A DNA stretch of 5,273 nucleotides. Origin: Treponema sp. (lineage in GTDB: Bacteria; Spirochaetota; Spirochaetia; Treponematales; Breznakiellaceae). A program made the translations under genes and the position numbers. The stretch covers positions 1-5,273 of the forward strand of contig JAITES010000031.1 of assembly GCA_031281925.1 (NCBI GenBank). The letters run 5' to 3'. Of the stretch, positions 1-5,273 are shown one piece after another (the stretch's first letter is position 1; each line of letters opens with the position of its first letter). The notes beneath the pieces are model-generated. The model was not told the DNA's origin. It did no database searches and was given only the letters and a program-made list of their open reading frames with translations.

Positions 1-504
1 GGCAAAGCCCGGTTTGAATTTGTCTGGATCCTCGATTTCCCCATGTTCGAGTTTAACGAGGAGGAGAACCGGTGGGAGGCGGCCCATCACATGTTCACCT
101 GGCCCCAGGAAAAGTACCATGCCGTGATGGAAAAAGACCCCGGCGCGGTAAAGGGGGATCTCTACGATCTCGTGCTGAACGGGTTTGAACTTGCCTCGGG
201 TTCTATAAGGGTTCACGATCCGGAGCTGCAAAAGCGGATCTTCAAAATCGCCGGTTTTGATCCCGCCGAGGCGGAACGGCGCTTCGGCTTCCTTACCGGG
301 GCCTTTAAATACGGCGCCCCTCCCCACGGCGGTATAGCCCCGGGCCTGGATCGCCTGGTAATGCTGATGGCCGGGGAAATATCGATCAAGGAAGTAATCG
401 CCTTTCCCAAAAATTCCTTTGCCGCAAGCCCCATGGACGACAGCCCCAGCGAGGTGGACGCGAAACAGCTTAATGAACTGCACCTGACCATAAAGCCAGA
501 TTGA
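1..504 (+). CDS. aspS: Aspartyl-tRNA synthetase, C-terminal part (5' end outside window)
   Basis: This is the C-terminal 167 residues of a class II aspartyl-tRNA synthetase, the cytoplasmic enzyme that charges tRNA-Asp (or tRNA-Asp and tRNA-Asn in non-discriminating forms) with aspartate using ATP. The frame is open from base 1 and ends with TGA at 502-504. Visible signatures are WILDFPMFE (about residues 9-17 of the visible part), the HHMFTWPQEKY segment (29-39), the SGSIRVHD substrate-pocket stretch (66-73), and class II motif 3, GGIAPGLDRLVM (110-121), with the ATP-binding arginine in GLDR. The end, AFPKNSFAASPMDD followed by the LNELHL tail, is the normal AspRS terminus, so the C-terminus is complete. 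The catalytic motifs 1 and 2 and the anticodon-binding OB domain lie upstream of the window. The wording resembles spirochaetal AspRS; that is recall, not a search. It converges on the lpl operon, with 95 bp between stops and no clear terminator seen. Confidence 0.97.
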   Translation, partial: GKARFEFVWILDFPMFEFNEEENRWEAAHHMFTWPQEKYHAVMEKDPGAVKGDLYDLVLNGFELASGSIRVHDPELQKRIFKIAGFDPAEAERRFGFLTGAFKYGAPPHGGIAPGLDRLVMLMAGEISIKEVIAFPKNSFAASPMDDSPSEVDAKQLNELHLTIKPD

Positions 505-599
505 TGTCCCCCTTTACGGCAAAAACATGTGCGACAGGCTGCTGGCACAACTTGGCGAATACCACGGTTCCGAAAACAATGCGGCAAGAAAATGCGGTA

Positions 600-1481
600 T
601 TACCCTTTCACCGCGCCGATCATGACGCCTTTTACAAAGTAGCGTTGCAGGAAGGGGTAGATACAAAGCACCGGCAAAGTGGTAATCACGATGGCGGCGT
701 ATTTTATGGTCTCGGAGAATTCATCAATGGCGGCATCTGAAACAATGCCAGCGTTGAGAAGGCCGCTGTTCGCGATGAGGATTGCCCGCAGGACATTCTG
801 TATGGGCAACTTGAAATTGTCCCGAATATAAATGGAGGCGGGGAACCAGGAGTTCCAGTGGCCAATGCCGTAGTAGAGGAGAAGCACGACAATGGTTGGT
901 TTTACCAGGGGGAAAATGATACGGAACAAAATGGTAAAATCATGGGCGCCGTCTATTCTGGCCGATTCTCCGAGGCTGTCAGGAATCGCTTCCATGGCTG
1001 TTCTGCAGATGATAGTATTGTAAACACTGATGGCGCCAGGCAGGATGAGAGCCCAGAGACTGTCATAGAGCCCCAGGCTGCGGATGTTGAGGTAGCCCGG
1101 GATAAGTCCACCGGAGAAGAACATGGTAAACAGCATGATAAAAAGAACAGGCTTTTTAAACATCAGATTTTTTGACGACAGAAAATAAGCGGCGAAAAGG
1201 GTCAAGGTGATATTGATGGCGAGACCGATAATCATAATAAAGAGGATGTTGCGGTAGCCGCTTATAATGAGGGGATGCGAGAGAGCCATGGCGTAAGCCC
1301 CGGTGGTAAACCCCCTTGGGTAGAGAATAAAACCGGGATCCTTGATGAGTTCAACCGAACTGGTAAAAGAAGCTATGATAACATAGTACATAGGGTAAAG
1401 AGTCACAAAAACCAGAAAGAGCATTATTAGTGTGTTAATAAGGTCAAATATCACATCGGCGAAGGATCTTTCACGTATCAT
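600..1481 (-). CDS. lplC: Carbohydrate ABC transporter permease, LplC/YtcP type (CUT1)
   Basis: A 293-residue inner-membrane permease, the second channel subunit of a CUT1-type (MalG-like) sugar importer. About six membrane segments can be read, near residues 12-36, 78-100, 110-130, 142-160, 194-212 and 261-278. The cytoplasmic EAA loop that docks on the ATPase is at 172-191 (ESARIDGA, then IIFP). Family hallmarks are the N-terminal LYPMYYVIIASF, the central FSGGLIPGYL and the C-terminal YFVKGVMIGAVKG, typical of the LplC/YtcP branch. Length is normal for the family. The start is ATG at 1481, with AGGAG six bases upstream; that site overlaps the stop of the preceding permease gene, so the two are probably translationally coupled. 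It is the last gene of the operon. There is no ATPase gene beside it, as usual for this branch, where a shared MsmX-like ATPase is normally used. The substrate is unknown. The symbol is assigned by family only. Confidence 0.93.
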   Translation of the reverse strand: MIRERSFADVIFDLINTLIMLFLVFVTLYPMYYVIIASFTSSVELIKDPGFILYPRGFTTGAYAMALSHPLIISGYRNILFIMIIGLAINITLTLFAAYFLSSKNLMFKKPVLFIMLFTMFFSGGLIPGYLNIRSLGLYDSLWALILPGAISVYNTIICRTAMEAIPDSLGESARIDGAHDFTILFRIIFPLVKPTIVVLLLYYGIGHWNSWFPASIYIRDNFKLPIQNVLRAILIANSGLLNAGIVSDAAIDEFSETIKYAAIVITTLPVLCIYPFLQRYFVKGVMIGAVKG

Positions 1482-1493
1482 GGCCTTCTCCTA
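1482..1493 (-). promoter_or_regulatory. Ribosome-binding site of the LplC-type gene, overlapping the upstream stop codon
   Basis: On the minus strand the sequence reads TAGGAGAAGGCC and then ATG. The TAG (1493-1491) is the stop of the upstream permease and its AG forms part of the AGGAG Shine-Dalgarno (1492-1488), with six bases to the start. This geometry suggests that ribosomes finishing one permease reinitiate on the next, keeping the two channel subunits in balance. Coupling is inferred from spacing. Confidence 0.75.
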
Positions 1494-2417
1494 AAATAAC
1501 GATGATTCGGTAAATTTCCGGCTCAACTTGTTGGAAACAACGAGGAAGAACACGTTGACCAGTGAATTGAACATGCCAACAGCGGAAGCGTAACTGTAGG
1601 AGGCTTCAAGGATACCTCTACGGTACACATAGGTTGATATGACATCAGCCCTTTCGTAGATTCCTTCGTTATAAAGAAGAATGATCTTCTCAAAGCCGAC
1701 GCTCAATATGCCGCCCATACGTAGTATAAAAAGCACCACGATAGTCGGCAGGAGATTCGGCAGGGTGATGTGGATTATACGGCCCAGGCGGCCGGCGCCG
1801 TCGATGCGGGCCGCTTCGTATTGTTCCTGGTCGATGCTCGTAAGGGCTGCCAGATAAATAATGGAATTCCAGCCTATACCCTGCCAGATGTCAGAAATGA
1901 CATAAATGGGGTAGAAGTATTCCTTGTGGGTTAGGTAGTTCTTGGTAGCGCCGCCGAAAAAGACAGCAATTTGGGAGAAGATACCCGTTGTGGAGGAAAA
2001 TGTGCGGATCAATGCGCAGACAATGACTATCGAAATAAAATAAGGCATGTAAGTCACCGTCTGAACAGTCCGTTTGAACGCGATATTTCTAATTTCATTT
2101 AAGAGCAGCGCTAAAAGTATTGGCGCGGGAAAACCAAAAATAATGTTGAGCAGGCTGATAGAAATAGTATTTCTAAATAGCCTGAGAAAATAAATATCAT
2201 TAAAAAAAGCCTTAAAGTGACGGAGACCCACAAAGGGGCTCTTATAAAAGCCCAATGCCGGCCGGTATTGCTCGAAAGCAATAATCAAGCCGTACATGGG
2301 CTTGTAAGCAAAGAGGGCGAAATACGTCAGAACAGGAATAATCATAATGTACTTGTATCTGTTCTGGGAAAAATCTCTGGCGGCCTTTTTAAGCCATACC
2401 GACGATTTTTGTGTCAT
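1491..2417 (-). CDS. lplB: Carbohydrate ABC transporter permease, LplB type (CUT1)
   Basis: A 308-residue inner-membrane permease, the MalF-like partner subunit of the importer. The N-terminal IIPVLTYFALFAYKPMYG (residues 26-43), followed by FVGLRHFKAFF (62-72) and FGFPAPILLALLLNEI (94-109), is characteristic of the LplB family, as is VQTVTYMPYFISI (118-130). Approximate membrane segments are 24-46, 84-107, 120-141, 168-193, 222-242 and 278-296. The EAA loop for ATPase docking is at 201-220 (EAARIDGAG, then ITLP). The start is ATG at 2417, preceded by GAGAAGG with short spacing (about 4 nt), a moderate site. It lies 24 nt downstream of the binding-protein stop and 9 nt upstream of the next start, so it is the middle gene of a three-gene operon. 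It is complete for the family with no sign of damage. The substrate cannot be predicted; LplB relatives serve varied glycans and oligosaccharides. The symbol is assigned by family. Confidence 0.94.
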   Translation of the reverse strand: MTQKSSVWLKKAARDFSQNRYKYIMIIPVLTYFALFAYKPMYGLIIAFEQYRPALGFYKSPFVGLRHFKAFFNDIYFLRLFRNTISISLLNIIFGFPAPILLALLLNEIRNIAFKRTVQTVTYMPYFISIVIVCALIRTFSSTTGIFSQIAVFFGGATKNYLTHKEYFYPIYVISDIWQGIGWNSIIYLAALTSIDQEQYEAARIDGAGRLGRIIHITLPNLLPTIVVLFILRMGGILSVGFEKIILLYNEGIYERADVISTYVYRRGILEASYSYASAVGMFNSLVNVFFLVVSNKLSRKFTESSLF

Positions 2418-2441
2418 GACACCTTCTCTTGCTATTGGTAT

Positions 2442-4067
2442 TTACCTGGAGTTATAGCGATCCAGGCTGTCCTGTTGGATCTTCTGGGCTTCTTCAAGAC
2501 CCATCTGCTTCAGCCTGGCCACGAAGTTGTCAAACTCCGAAAGCGGAACCTGACCGGTCACAAAACCGGTGGCTGTTTCCGCAGAGTAGGTATTGATGGC
2601 GTTGGTCAGCTCCGTTATCCGGTCTGTTTCAGCAATGGTGTAACTCATCCCGGGGGGCAGCACGGATTTATACGCGGCATCCTCGTTCTCGTAGAACCAG
2701 ATCTTTCCGGCCTCGAAGGTAATAGGGAAATTGATGAGTTCTACCAGATGGGTGGCCTGGAGACCGGGGTTGGAACCAGCCTGGAAGGAGTATTTTGTGA
2801 TCAGGCTACGGAGGTTACCGAAGTCAGGATCGTTGAGTACCAGCGGCGTCCAGACGATAGTGCCCGATGCGTCGCGCTCCCAGCTTTCTCCTTCAATACC
2901 ATAGTTCTGAAAAATAAAGCCCTCGGGCGAATACCCATAGTCCATAACCCTCATGACCAGCTCAAGACGCTCCGGTTTGACCGCAGTGGTTATGGTCGCC
3001 GAGTCCCCTCCTACACCCCAGTTGCCCTGGGTCTTGGTGATGGAACCGTCTGCGGCTCTCGGATAGGGAGCGCCTACCCACTCAGCCCCATTCTTGGCTG
3101 CGGCGGCATCGCCTACAAGCTGGGTAACCCGGCTCAACGCGCCGATGGTGAGGCCGGTCTGCCCGTTCACCGCTTTGGAACGGAACGTGGGCTGATCCTG
3201 GGTCAGATGATCCGGATCGAGGAGTCCTTTCTGATACCATTCGTGGAGTTTGGCCATATAGTTTCTCCACTCAGGCTGAGCCTGGGCTGCTTTGACTTTC
3301 TGGTTCGAGTCAACATACCAAGAAAAAGCGTAACCCGCGTAAGCGCCGAAAGCGCCGCAAAGGCCGGGGTGGTCGCGCAGGAAGCCGGGTTCCAGAGTAA
3401 GGAAAGCGCCATATTTATCCTTGAATGTCTGAAGGGTTTTATCCCAATCCGGAATGGTCTTCGGCATGGGAAGTCCCTGGGCGTCGAGCCAGTCTTTCCG
3501 GACAATGGGGCCTACCCAGGTATCCTCGAAAGGTCCTTCCTCCCTGAAGAACGAATAGCGCCAGTACTTGCCGGAATCTGTCTTACCCGCCTTATCCCGT
3601 ATGGGATTCTCCTTGAGGAGCTTCCAGTAATTTGGCGAATACCTTTCAAGGTAAGGGCTCAGATCCCAGATGGTGTTTTCCGAAAGGAGCCGTTCCGCTT
3701 CCGTCGCCTGGCCGGAGTAACAAATAATATCGGGTAGATCCCCGGAAGCCATAGTGGTGGCATAGATCTGGGCTGCAGTGGCGCCGGCGGTCGGCATTAT
3801 CCATTCAATATGGACACCTGTCATCTTCGAGTAATTCTGATGAATGGGGGATTCATTTACCGAGGAAAACCTCGAATAAAGGGCATCGCCCCCGAGTTGG
3901 AGCCACGTAACGGTCTGAGCCTCGGCGTCCATCGGATATCCCTTAAAGTCAACAACGCTTTTGACCTCTCCACCGGATTGGGCGGCTTCTTTCTTGCCGC
4001 AGCCTACCGCGATCAAAACGAAAGACAAAACCGTGAGAAACAAAAACACTTTCTTAACATTTTTCAT
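2442..4067 (-). CDS. Extracellular solute-binding lipoprotein of the LplABC-type sugar ABC transporter
   Basis: A 541-residue high-affinity substrate-binding lipoprotein that would deliver a carbohydrate to the two downstream permeases. The N-terminus has the basic MKNVKK, a hydrophobic stretch (residues 7-21), and a relaxed spirochaete-like lipobox ending AVGC, with Cys23 as the lipidation site; a charged, flexible linker follows. The family signature GDLPDII (about 109-115) is present, as are GPIVRKDWL and LPMPKTIPDW (about 186-208) and WYQKGLLDPD (about 277-286), typical of large (about 500-560 aa) LplA/YtcQ-like binding proteins. ATG at 4067 is chosen because GGAGG lies 10 bases upstream and the signal peptide begins there. 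An in-frame GTG at 4175 would add 36 residues that bury the signal peptide and has no good ribosome-binding site. First gene of the operon, behind a long leader with a C18 tract. No symbol is given because lplA is also used for lipoate ligase. The ligand is unknown. Confidence 0.93.
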   Translation of the reverse strand: MKNVKKVFLFLTVLSFVLIAVGCGKKEAAQSGGEVKSVVDFKGYPMDAEAQTVTWLQLGGDALYSRFSSVNESPIHQNYSKMTGVHIEWIMPTAGATAAQIYATTMASGDLPDIICYSGQATEAERLLSENTIWDLSPYLERYSPNYWKLLKENPIRDKAGKTDSGKYWRYSFFREEGPFEDTWVGPIVRKDWLDAQGLPMPKTIPDWDKTLQTFKDKYGAFLTLEPGFLRDHPGLCGAFGAYAGYAFSWYVDSNQKVKAAQAQPEWRNYMAKLHEWYQKGLLDPDHLTQDQPTFRSKAVNGQTGLTIGALSRVTQLVGDAAAAKNGAEWVGAPYPRAADGSITKTQGNWGVGGDSATITTAVKPERLELVMRVMDYGYSPEGFIFQNYGIEGESWERDASGTIVWTPLVLNDPDFGNLRSLITKYSFQAGSNPGLQATHLVELINFPITFEAGKIWFYENEDAAYKSVLPPGMSYTIAETDRITELTNAINTYSAETATGFVTGQVPLSEFDNFVARLKQMGLEEAQKIQQDSLDRYNSR

Positions 4068-4077
4068 AACACGAAAA

Positions 4078-4082
4078 CCTCC
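4078..4082 (-). promoter_or_regulatory. Shine-Dalgarno site of the solute-binding protein
   Basis: A perfect GGAGG on the minus strand, 10 bases before ATG 4067. It fixes the start at the signal peptide and argues against the longer in-frame reading from GTG 4175. It lies 11 bases downstream of a perfect inverted repeat, so structure or a bound protein there could affect initiation. Confidence 0.85.
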
Positions 4083-4093
4083 AAATTGTATTC

Positions 4094-4112
4094 TTACAGG
4101 CCATGCCTGTAA
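4094..4112. repeat. Perfect 8-bp inverted repeat with 3-base centre (operator or hairpin)
   Basis: TTACAGGC and GCCTGTAA flank a three-base centre, giving a 19-bp dyad that ends 11 bases before the GGAGG of the binding protein. As DNA it has the size and symmetry of a repressor operator. As RNA it could form an 8-bp stem with a triloop next to the ribosome-binding site. No regulator gene is present in the window to tell which. The symmetry is seen directly; the function is inference. Confidence 0.6.
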
Positions 4113-4116
4113 TATC

Positions 4117-4137
4117 CATGCAAGTTCAGATTGCATG
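4117..4137. repeat. Perfect 7-bp inverted repeat with 7-base loop
   Basis: CATGCAA and TTGCATG flank a seven-base spacer. The element lies four bases from the inverted repeat at 4094-4112, so the leader ends in two tandem potential hairpins before the binding protein's ribosome-binding site. Neither has a following U-run, so they are not intrinsic terminators. They may be regulator binding sites, or they may set translation initiation or mRNA stability. Confidence 0.5.
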
Positions 4138-4252
4138 CCTTCTTTGAAAGAGGGAGAAATAAATAACCCGGCCACATTGCCCTGACCGCTTGTAAAGCAC
4201 AGGGGTATATAGCCGGGATGTATATGGTGGGAAGAAAAGGATCTAATCCAAC

Positions 4253-4270
4253 GGGGGGGGGGGGGGGGGG
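4253..4270. repeat. Homopolymeric G18 tract (C18 in the operon's sense strand)
   Basis: Eighteen uninterrupted G on the + strand lie within the leader, 185 bp upstream of the binding-protein ATG and about 126 nt downstream of the predicted transcription start. Runs this long are hypermutable by slipped-strand mispairing and rare by chance. In Treponema pallidum, poly-G tracts upstream of some tpr genes are known to alter transcription as their length varies; the same role here is inference. Homopolymers of this length are also prone to sequencing error, so the exact count is uncertain. Confidence 0.95.
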
Positions 4271-4298
4271 TAAATTTAACACGGTGGGTTTTTCAGAG

Positions 4299-4333
4299 GG
4301 AAACCTTCGCGCGCCGCACCCGGTGGAGGTTCC
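4299..4333. repeat. Imperfect leader hairpin
   Basis: GGAAACCT (4299-4306) and AGGTTCC (4327-4333) can pair with one bulged base, and the enclosed GC-rich stretch contains a second short stem, CACC/GGTG (4317-4325). It lies in the transcribed leader, upstream of the C-tract in the RNA. There is no U-run after it. It could be simple leader structure; no known riboswitch fold was recognised. Confidence 0.35.
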
Positions 4334-4402
4334 GCTTATGCCGTCATAAACCGCCATTCACACAACCCCCTTCTTTTTCTAAGACAAAAAAATTGTACAT
4401 TC

Positions 4403-4431
4403 AGGGTAGCACGCTATTTTTAAAGTGTCAA
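4403..4431 (-). promoter_or_regulatory. Sigma70-type promoter of the sugar transporter operon
   Basis: On the minus strand a perfect -35 TTGACA (4431-4426) is followed by exactly 17 bases and a -10 TACCCT (4408-4403), preceded by TGC to give an extended -10 element. Transcription would begin near 4396, leaving a leader of about 329 nt before the binding-protein ATG. The -10 matches the consensus at three of six positions, including the key T1, A2 and T6. It is the best promoter I see in the gap. Confidence 0.6.
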
Positions 4432-4460
4432 CATGTCGCATTGCCTCGAAATTAATCTAA

Positions 4461-4572
4461 CCGAATGGGGAGCGTTGCTTCATAAAAAATGTTACCGAAA
4501 ATGGCCCATGCCTCAAATTGAAAATGTTACCCAAATTAAACTGGTTGCCTGGAGGAGGGTATCCGAATGGGG
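4461..4572. repeat. Direct repeat pair CCGAATGGGG
   Basis: The 10-mer CCGAATGGGG occurs at 4461-4470 and again at 4563-4572, bracketing most of the untranscribed spacer between the ligase gene and the operon promoter. It may be a chance repeat, a target duplication, or part of a decayed mobile-element end. Confidence 0.4.
4486..4531. repeat. Direct repeat pair AAAATGTTACC
   Basis: The 11-mer AAAATGTTACC occurs at 4486-4496 and 4521-4531, 35 bp apart in the same orientation, each followed by an A-rich stretch. It is nested inside the CCGAATGGGG pair. On the minus strand it reads GGTAACATTTT, with a neighbouring AGGCAACCAGTTTAATTTGG stretch. Repeated modules of this sort are found at the ends of IS21-family elements; no transposase gene is present here. 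Confidence 0.45.
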
Positions 4573-4607
4573 TTAAACATAATCCTTCCACCCTTGCGCA
4601 AGGCGCT

Positions 4608-5273
4608 TTAATCTTTCTCTTTCAGCAGCGCGTCGTTGTTCAGAACCTTAAACGAGATGGCTTTGGGGGAGAGGGCGTCCCGTACCACGATGCCCTCTTT
4701 GTCAAGGCCGCTGGGGTACTTGCCCCTTGCCTTTTCCAGTAACTCCTGCAGCGTGTAGGCAAAACGATCTCCCCGCTCTTCCAGGGGGACAACGGGCAGC
4801 TCCAGGGAGGCGCAAATTTCAAGCATCCTGTCGTAAGAAACATAACTGCCCGAATCCCAGTCTTTTACGTCAAACACGTACCATTCCAGGGCGGGAAGCC
4901 GCAGCCGGTTTTTTTGTATGCCGGGCCCGCATATTTCCCCGGTAAGGACGATGTTTTTTCCGTACTTCGCAAGTTTCTCTGTAAGGCCGTAGCGGTAGAC
5001 CGGCGTCCAGTACAGCGCGTCCGCCTCGTCTTTAATTTCCTTGTTGCGGCTGCAGCATCCGATCTTTCCGTCAAGGTAATACACAATGCCGGAAGTACCG
5101 TCCATCTTGGTGGTGATGTAGTAGGGTTTTCCCCGCAGCTCGTCAAGGAGTTCAAGGGCCGACTGTATGCGGATCTCATCGGAGGCGGGGATCCCGTTAG
5201 GCCGGTCTCCGATGATCGTCCCGCCCGCGCTTGAGGTCTCGGGGACGTACCATTTCCTTACCCCCAGCTTTTC
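4608..5273 (-). CDS. RNA ligase, DRB0094 (Deinococcus Rnl-like) family; N-terminus outside window
   Basis: The visible 221 residues are the nucleotidyltransferase domain and C-terminus of an ATP-dependent RNA ligase, which would join 3'-OH and 5'-phosphate RNA ends through a lysyl-AMP intermediate. The frame is open to the window edge and stops with TAA at 4608-4610. Motifs in order: the family segment ASDEIRIQ (30-37); motif I KMDG (56-59) with catalytic Lys56; CCSRN (73-77); GEICGPGIQKNRL (112-124), a family hallmark; YVFDVKD (132-138); motif IV EGIVVR (193-198); and motif V SFKVLNN (207-213) with Lys209. All nucleotidyl-transfer motifs appear intact, so an active enzyme is likely. The missing N-terminal part (about 100 residues in the Deinococcus protein) should lie beyond base 5273. 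It is on the same strand as the sugar operon but separated by 540 bp. Its biological role (RNA repair, or ends in nicked duplexes) is known only in outline for the family. Confidence 0.9.
   Translation of the reverse strand, partial: EKLGVRKWYVPETSSAGGTIIGDRPNGIPASDEIRIQSALELLDELRGKPYYITTKMDGTSGIVYYLDGKIGCCSRNKEIKDEADALYWTPVYRYGLTEKLAKYGKNIVLTGEICGPGIQKNRLRLPALEWYVFDVKDWDSGSYVSYDRMLEICASLELPVVPLEERGDRFAYTLQELLEKARGKYPSGLDKEGIVVRDALSPKAISFKVLNNDALLKEKD

Larger units (their letters stand above)
4094..4357 (-). other. Possible leader ORF running through the poly-C tract (87 codons)
   Basis: An ATG at 4357 has a purine-rich AAGGGGG eight bases upstream and opens an 87-codon frame that passes through the C18 tract (read as six prolines) and stops at 4094-4096, inside the inverted repeat. 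The protein resembles no family I know, and its composition does not look strongly coding. Its interest is positional: with 18 C it is out of frame with the binding protein; with 16 or 19 C it would run in frame into it; with 17 or 20 C it would meet TAG three codons after the tract. It may be a chance ORF. Confidence 0.2.
4068..4607. other. 540-base intergenic region: operon leader plus upstream repeats
   Basis: This region separates the RNA ligase stop from the binding-protein start and contains no gene I can identify by family. From the ligase side it holds short direct repeats (4461-4572), a sigma70-type promoter (4403-4431), a predicted transcription start near 4396, a GC-rich hairpin (4299-4333), the 18-base G/C tract (4253-4270), two perfect inverted repeats (4117-4137 and 4094-4112), and the ribosome-binding site. 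I see no tRNA, known riboswitch or CRISPR repeat. No convincing terminator follows the RNA ligase, so read-through into the operon is possible. Confidence 0.7.

Noticed and set aside
505..599. Bidirectional terminator between aspS and lplC.
   Set aside because: Only short imperfect stems (for example GCGGT/ACCGC at 594-614, and TGTGC/GCACA) are present and none has a T-run; not strong enough to annotate.
2217..3737. Long + strand open frame of 506 codons opposite the binding protein and the start of lplB.
   Set aside because: It is antisense to two clearly recognisable genes, has no family resemblance, and arises from the codon bias of the real strand.
4083..4092. TACAAT-like -10 next to the binding protein's ribosome-binding site (ATTGTA on the + strand).
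   Set aside because: A start from it would fall in or right next to the Shine-Dalgarno, and no suitable -35 lies 16-18 bp upstream.
4068..4175. N-terminal extension of the solute-binding protein from GTG 4175 (577 residues).
   Set aside because: It would place 36 non-family residues in front of a clear lipoprotein signal peptide. GTG 4175 has no good Shine-Dalgarno, while ATG 4067 has GGAGG at ideal spacing.
4592..4603. Palindrome CCTTGCGCAAGG just after the RNA ligase stop as a terminator.
   Set aside because: As a hairpin it has only four pairs around a four-base loop, and no T-run follows on the minus strand.
4567..4611. 14-codon + strand micro-ORF behind GGAGGAGGG.
   Set aside because: Good ribosome-binding-like sequence, but the peptide is very short, overlaps the ligase stop, and has no promoter or partner gene.

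Overview
The window looks like chromosomal DNA of a Treponema-type spirochaete. Two things suggest this: the aspartyl-tRNA synthetase C-terminus closely resembles spirochaetal versions, and a three-gene LplABC-type sugar uptake operon without its own ATPase sits beside it, a class that is abundant in free-living and gut treponemes. The species call is inference from remembered family sequences; no search was run.

Layout. Positions 1-504 (+) hold the last 167 codons of aspS. It converges on a minus-strand operon that reads, in transcription order, a solute-binding lipoprotein (4067-2442), an LplB-type permease (2417-1491) and an LplC/YtcP-type permease (1481-600). The three genes are tightly packed (24 nt and 9 nt gaps), and the Shine-Dalgarno of the last gene overlaps the stop codon of the middle one. 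Upstream, from 4608 to the window edge and also on the minus strand, lies the C-terminal 221 codons of a DRB0094-family (Deinococcus Rnl-like) RNA ligase with its nucleotidyltransferase motifs intact.

The 540-base gap between the ligase and the binding protein is the most interesting part. It holds a good sigma70-type promoter for the operon (TTGACA, 17 bp, extended -10 TGCTACCCT), which implies a leader of about 330 nt. That leader contains an uninterrupted run of 18 C (18 G on the + strand), a GC-rich hairpin, and two perfect inverted repeats just upstream of the binding protein's ribosome-binding site. The C-tract lies inside a leader ORF with a plausible ribosome-binding site. Changing the tract length by one base would either end that ORF at once or fuse it in frame to the binding-protein gene, so the arrangement could be a phase-variable switch for a nutrient transporter. 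Upstream of the promoter are short direct repeats that may be the remnant of an insertion-sequence end.

Function. The binding protein would capture a carbohydrate or glyco-oligomer, the two permeases would form the membrane channel, and a shared MsmX-type ATPase encoded elsewhere would power it. The substrate cannot be read from the sequence. aspS and the RNA ligase are unrelated neighbours.
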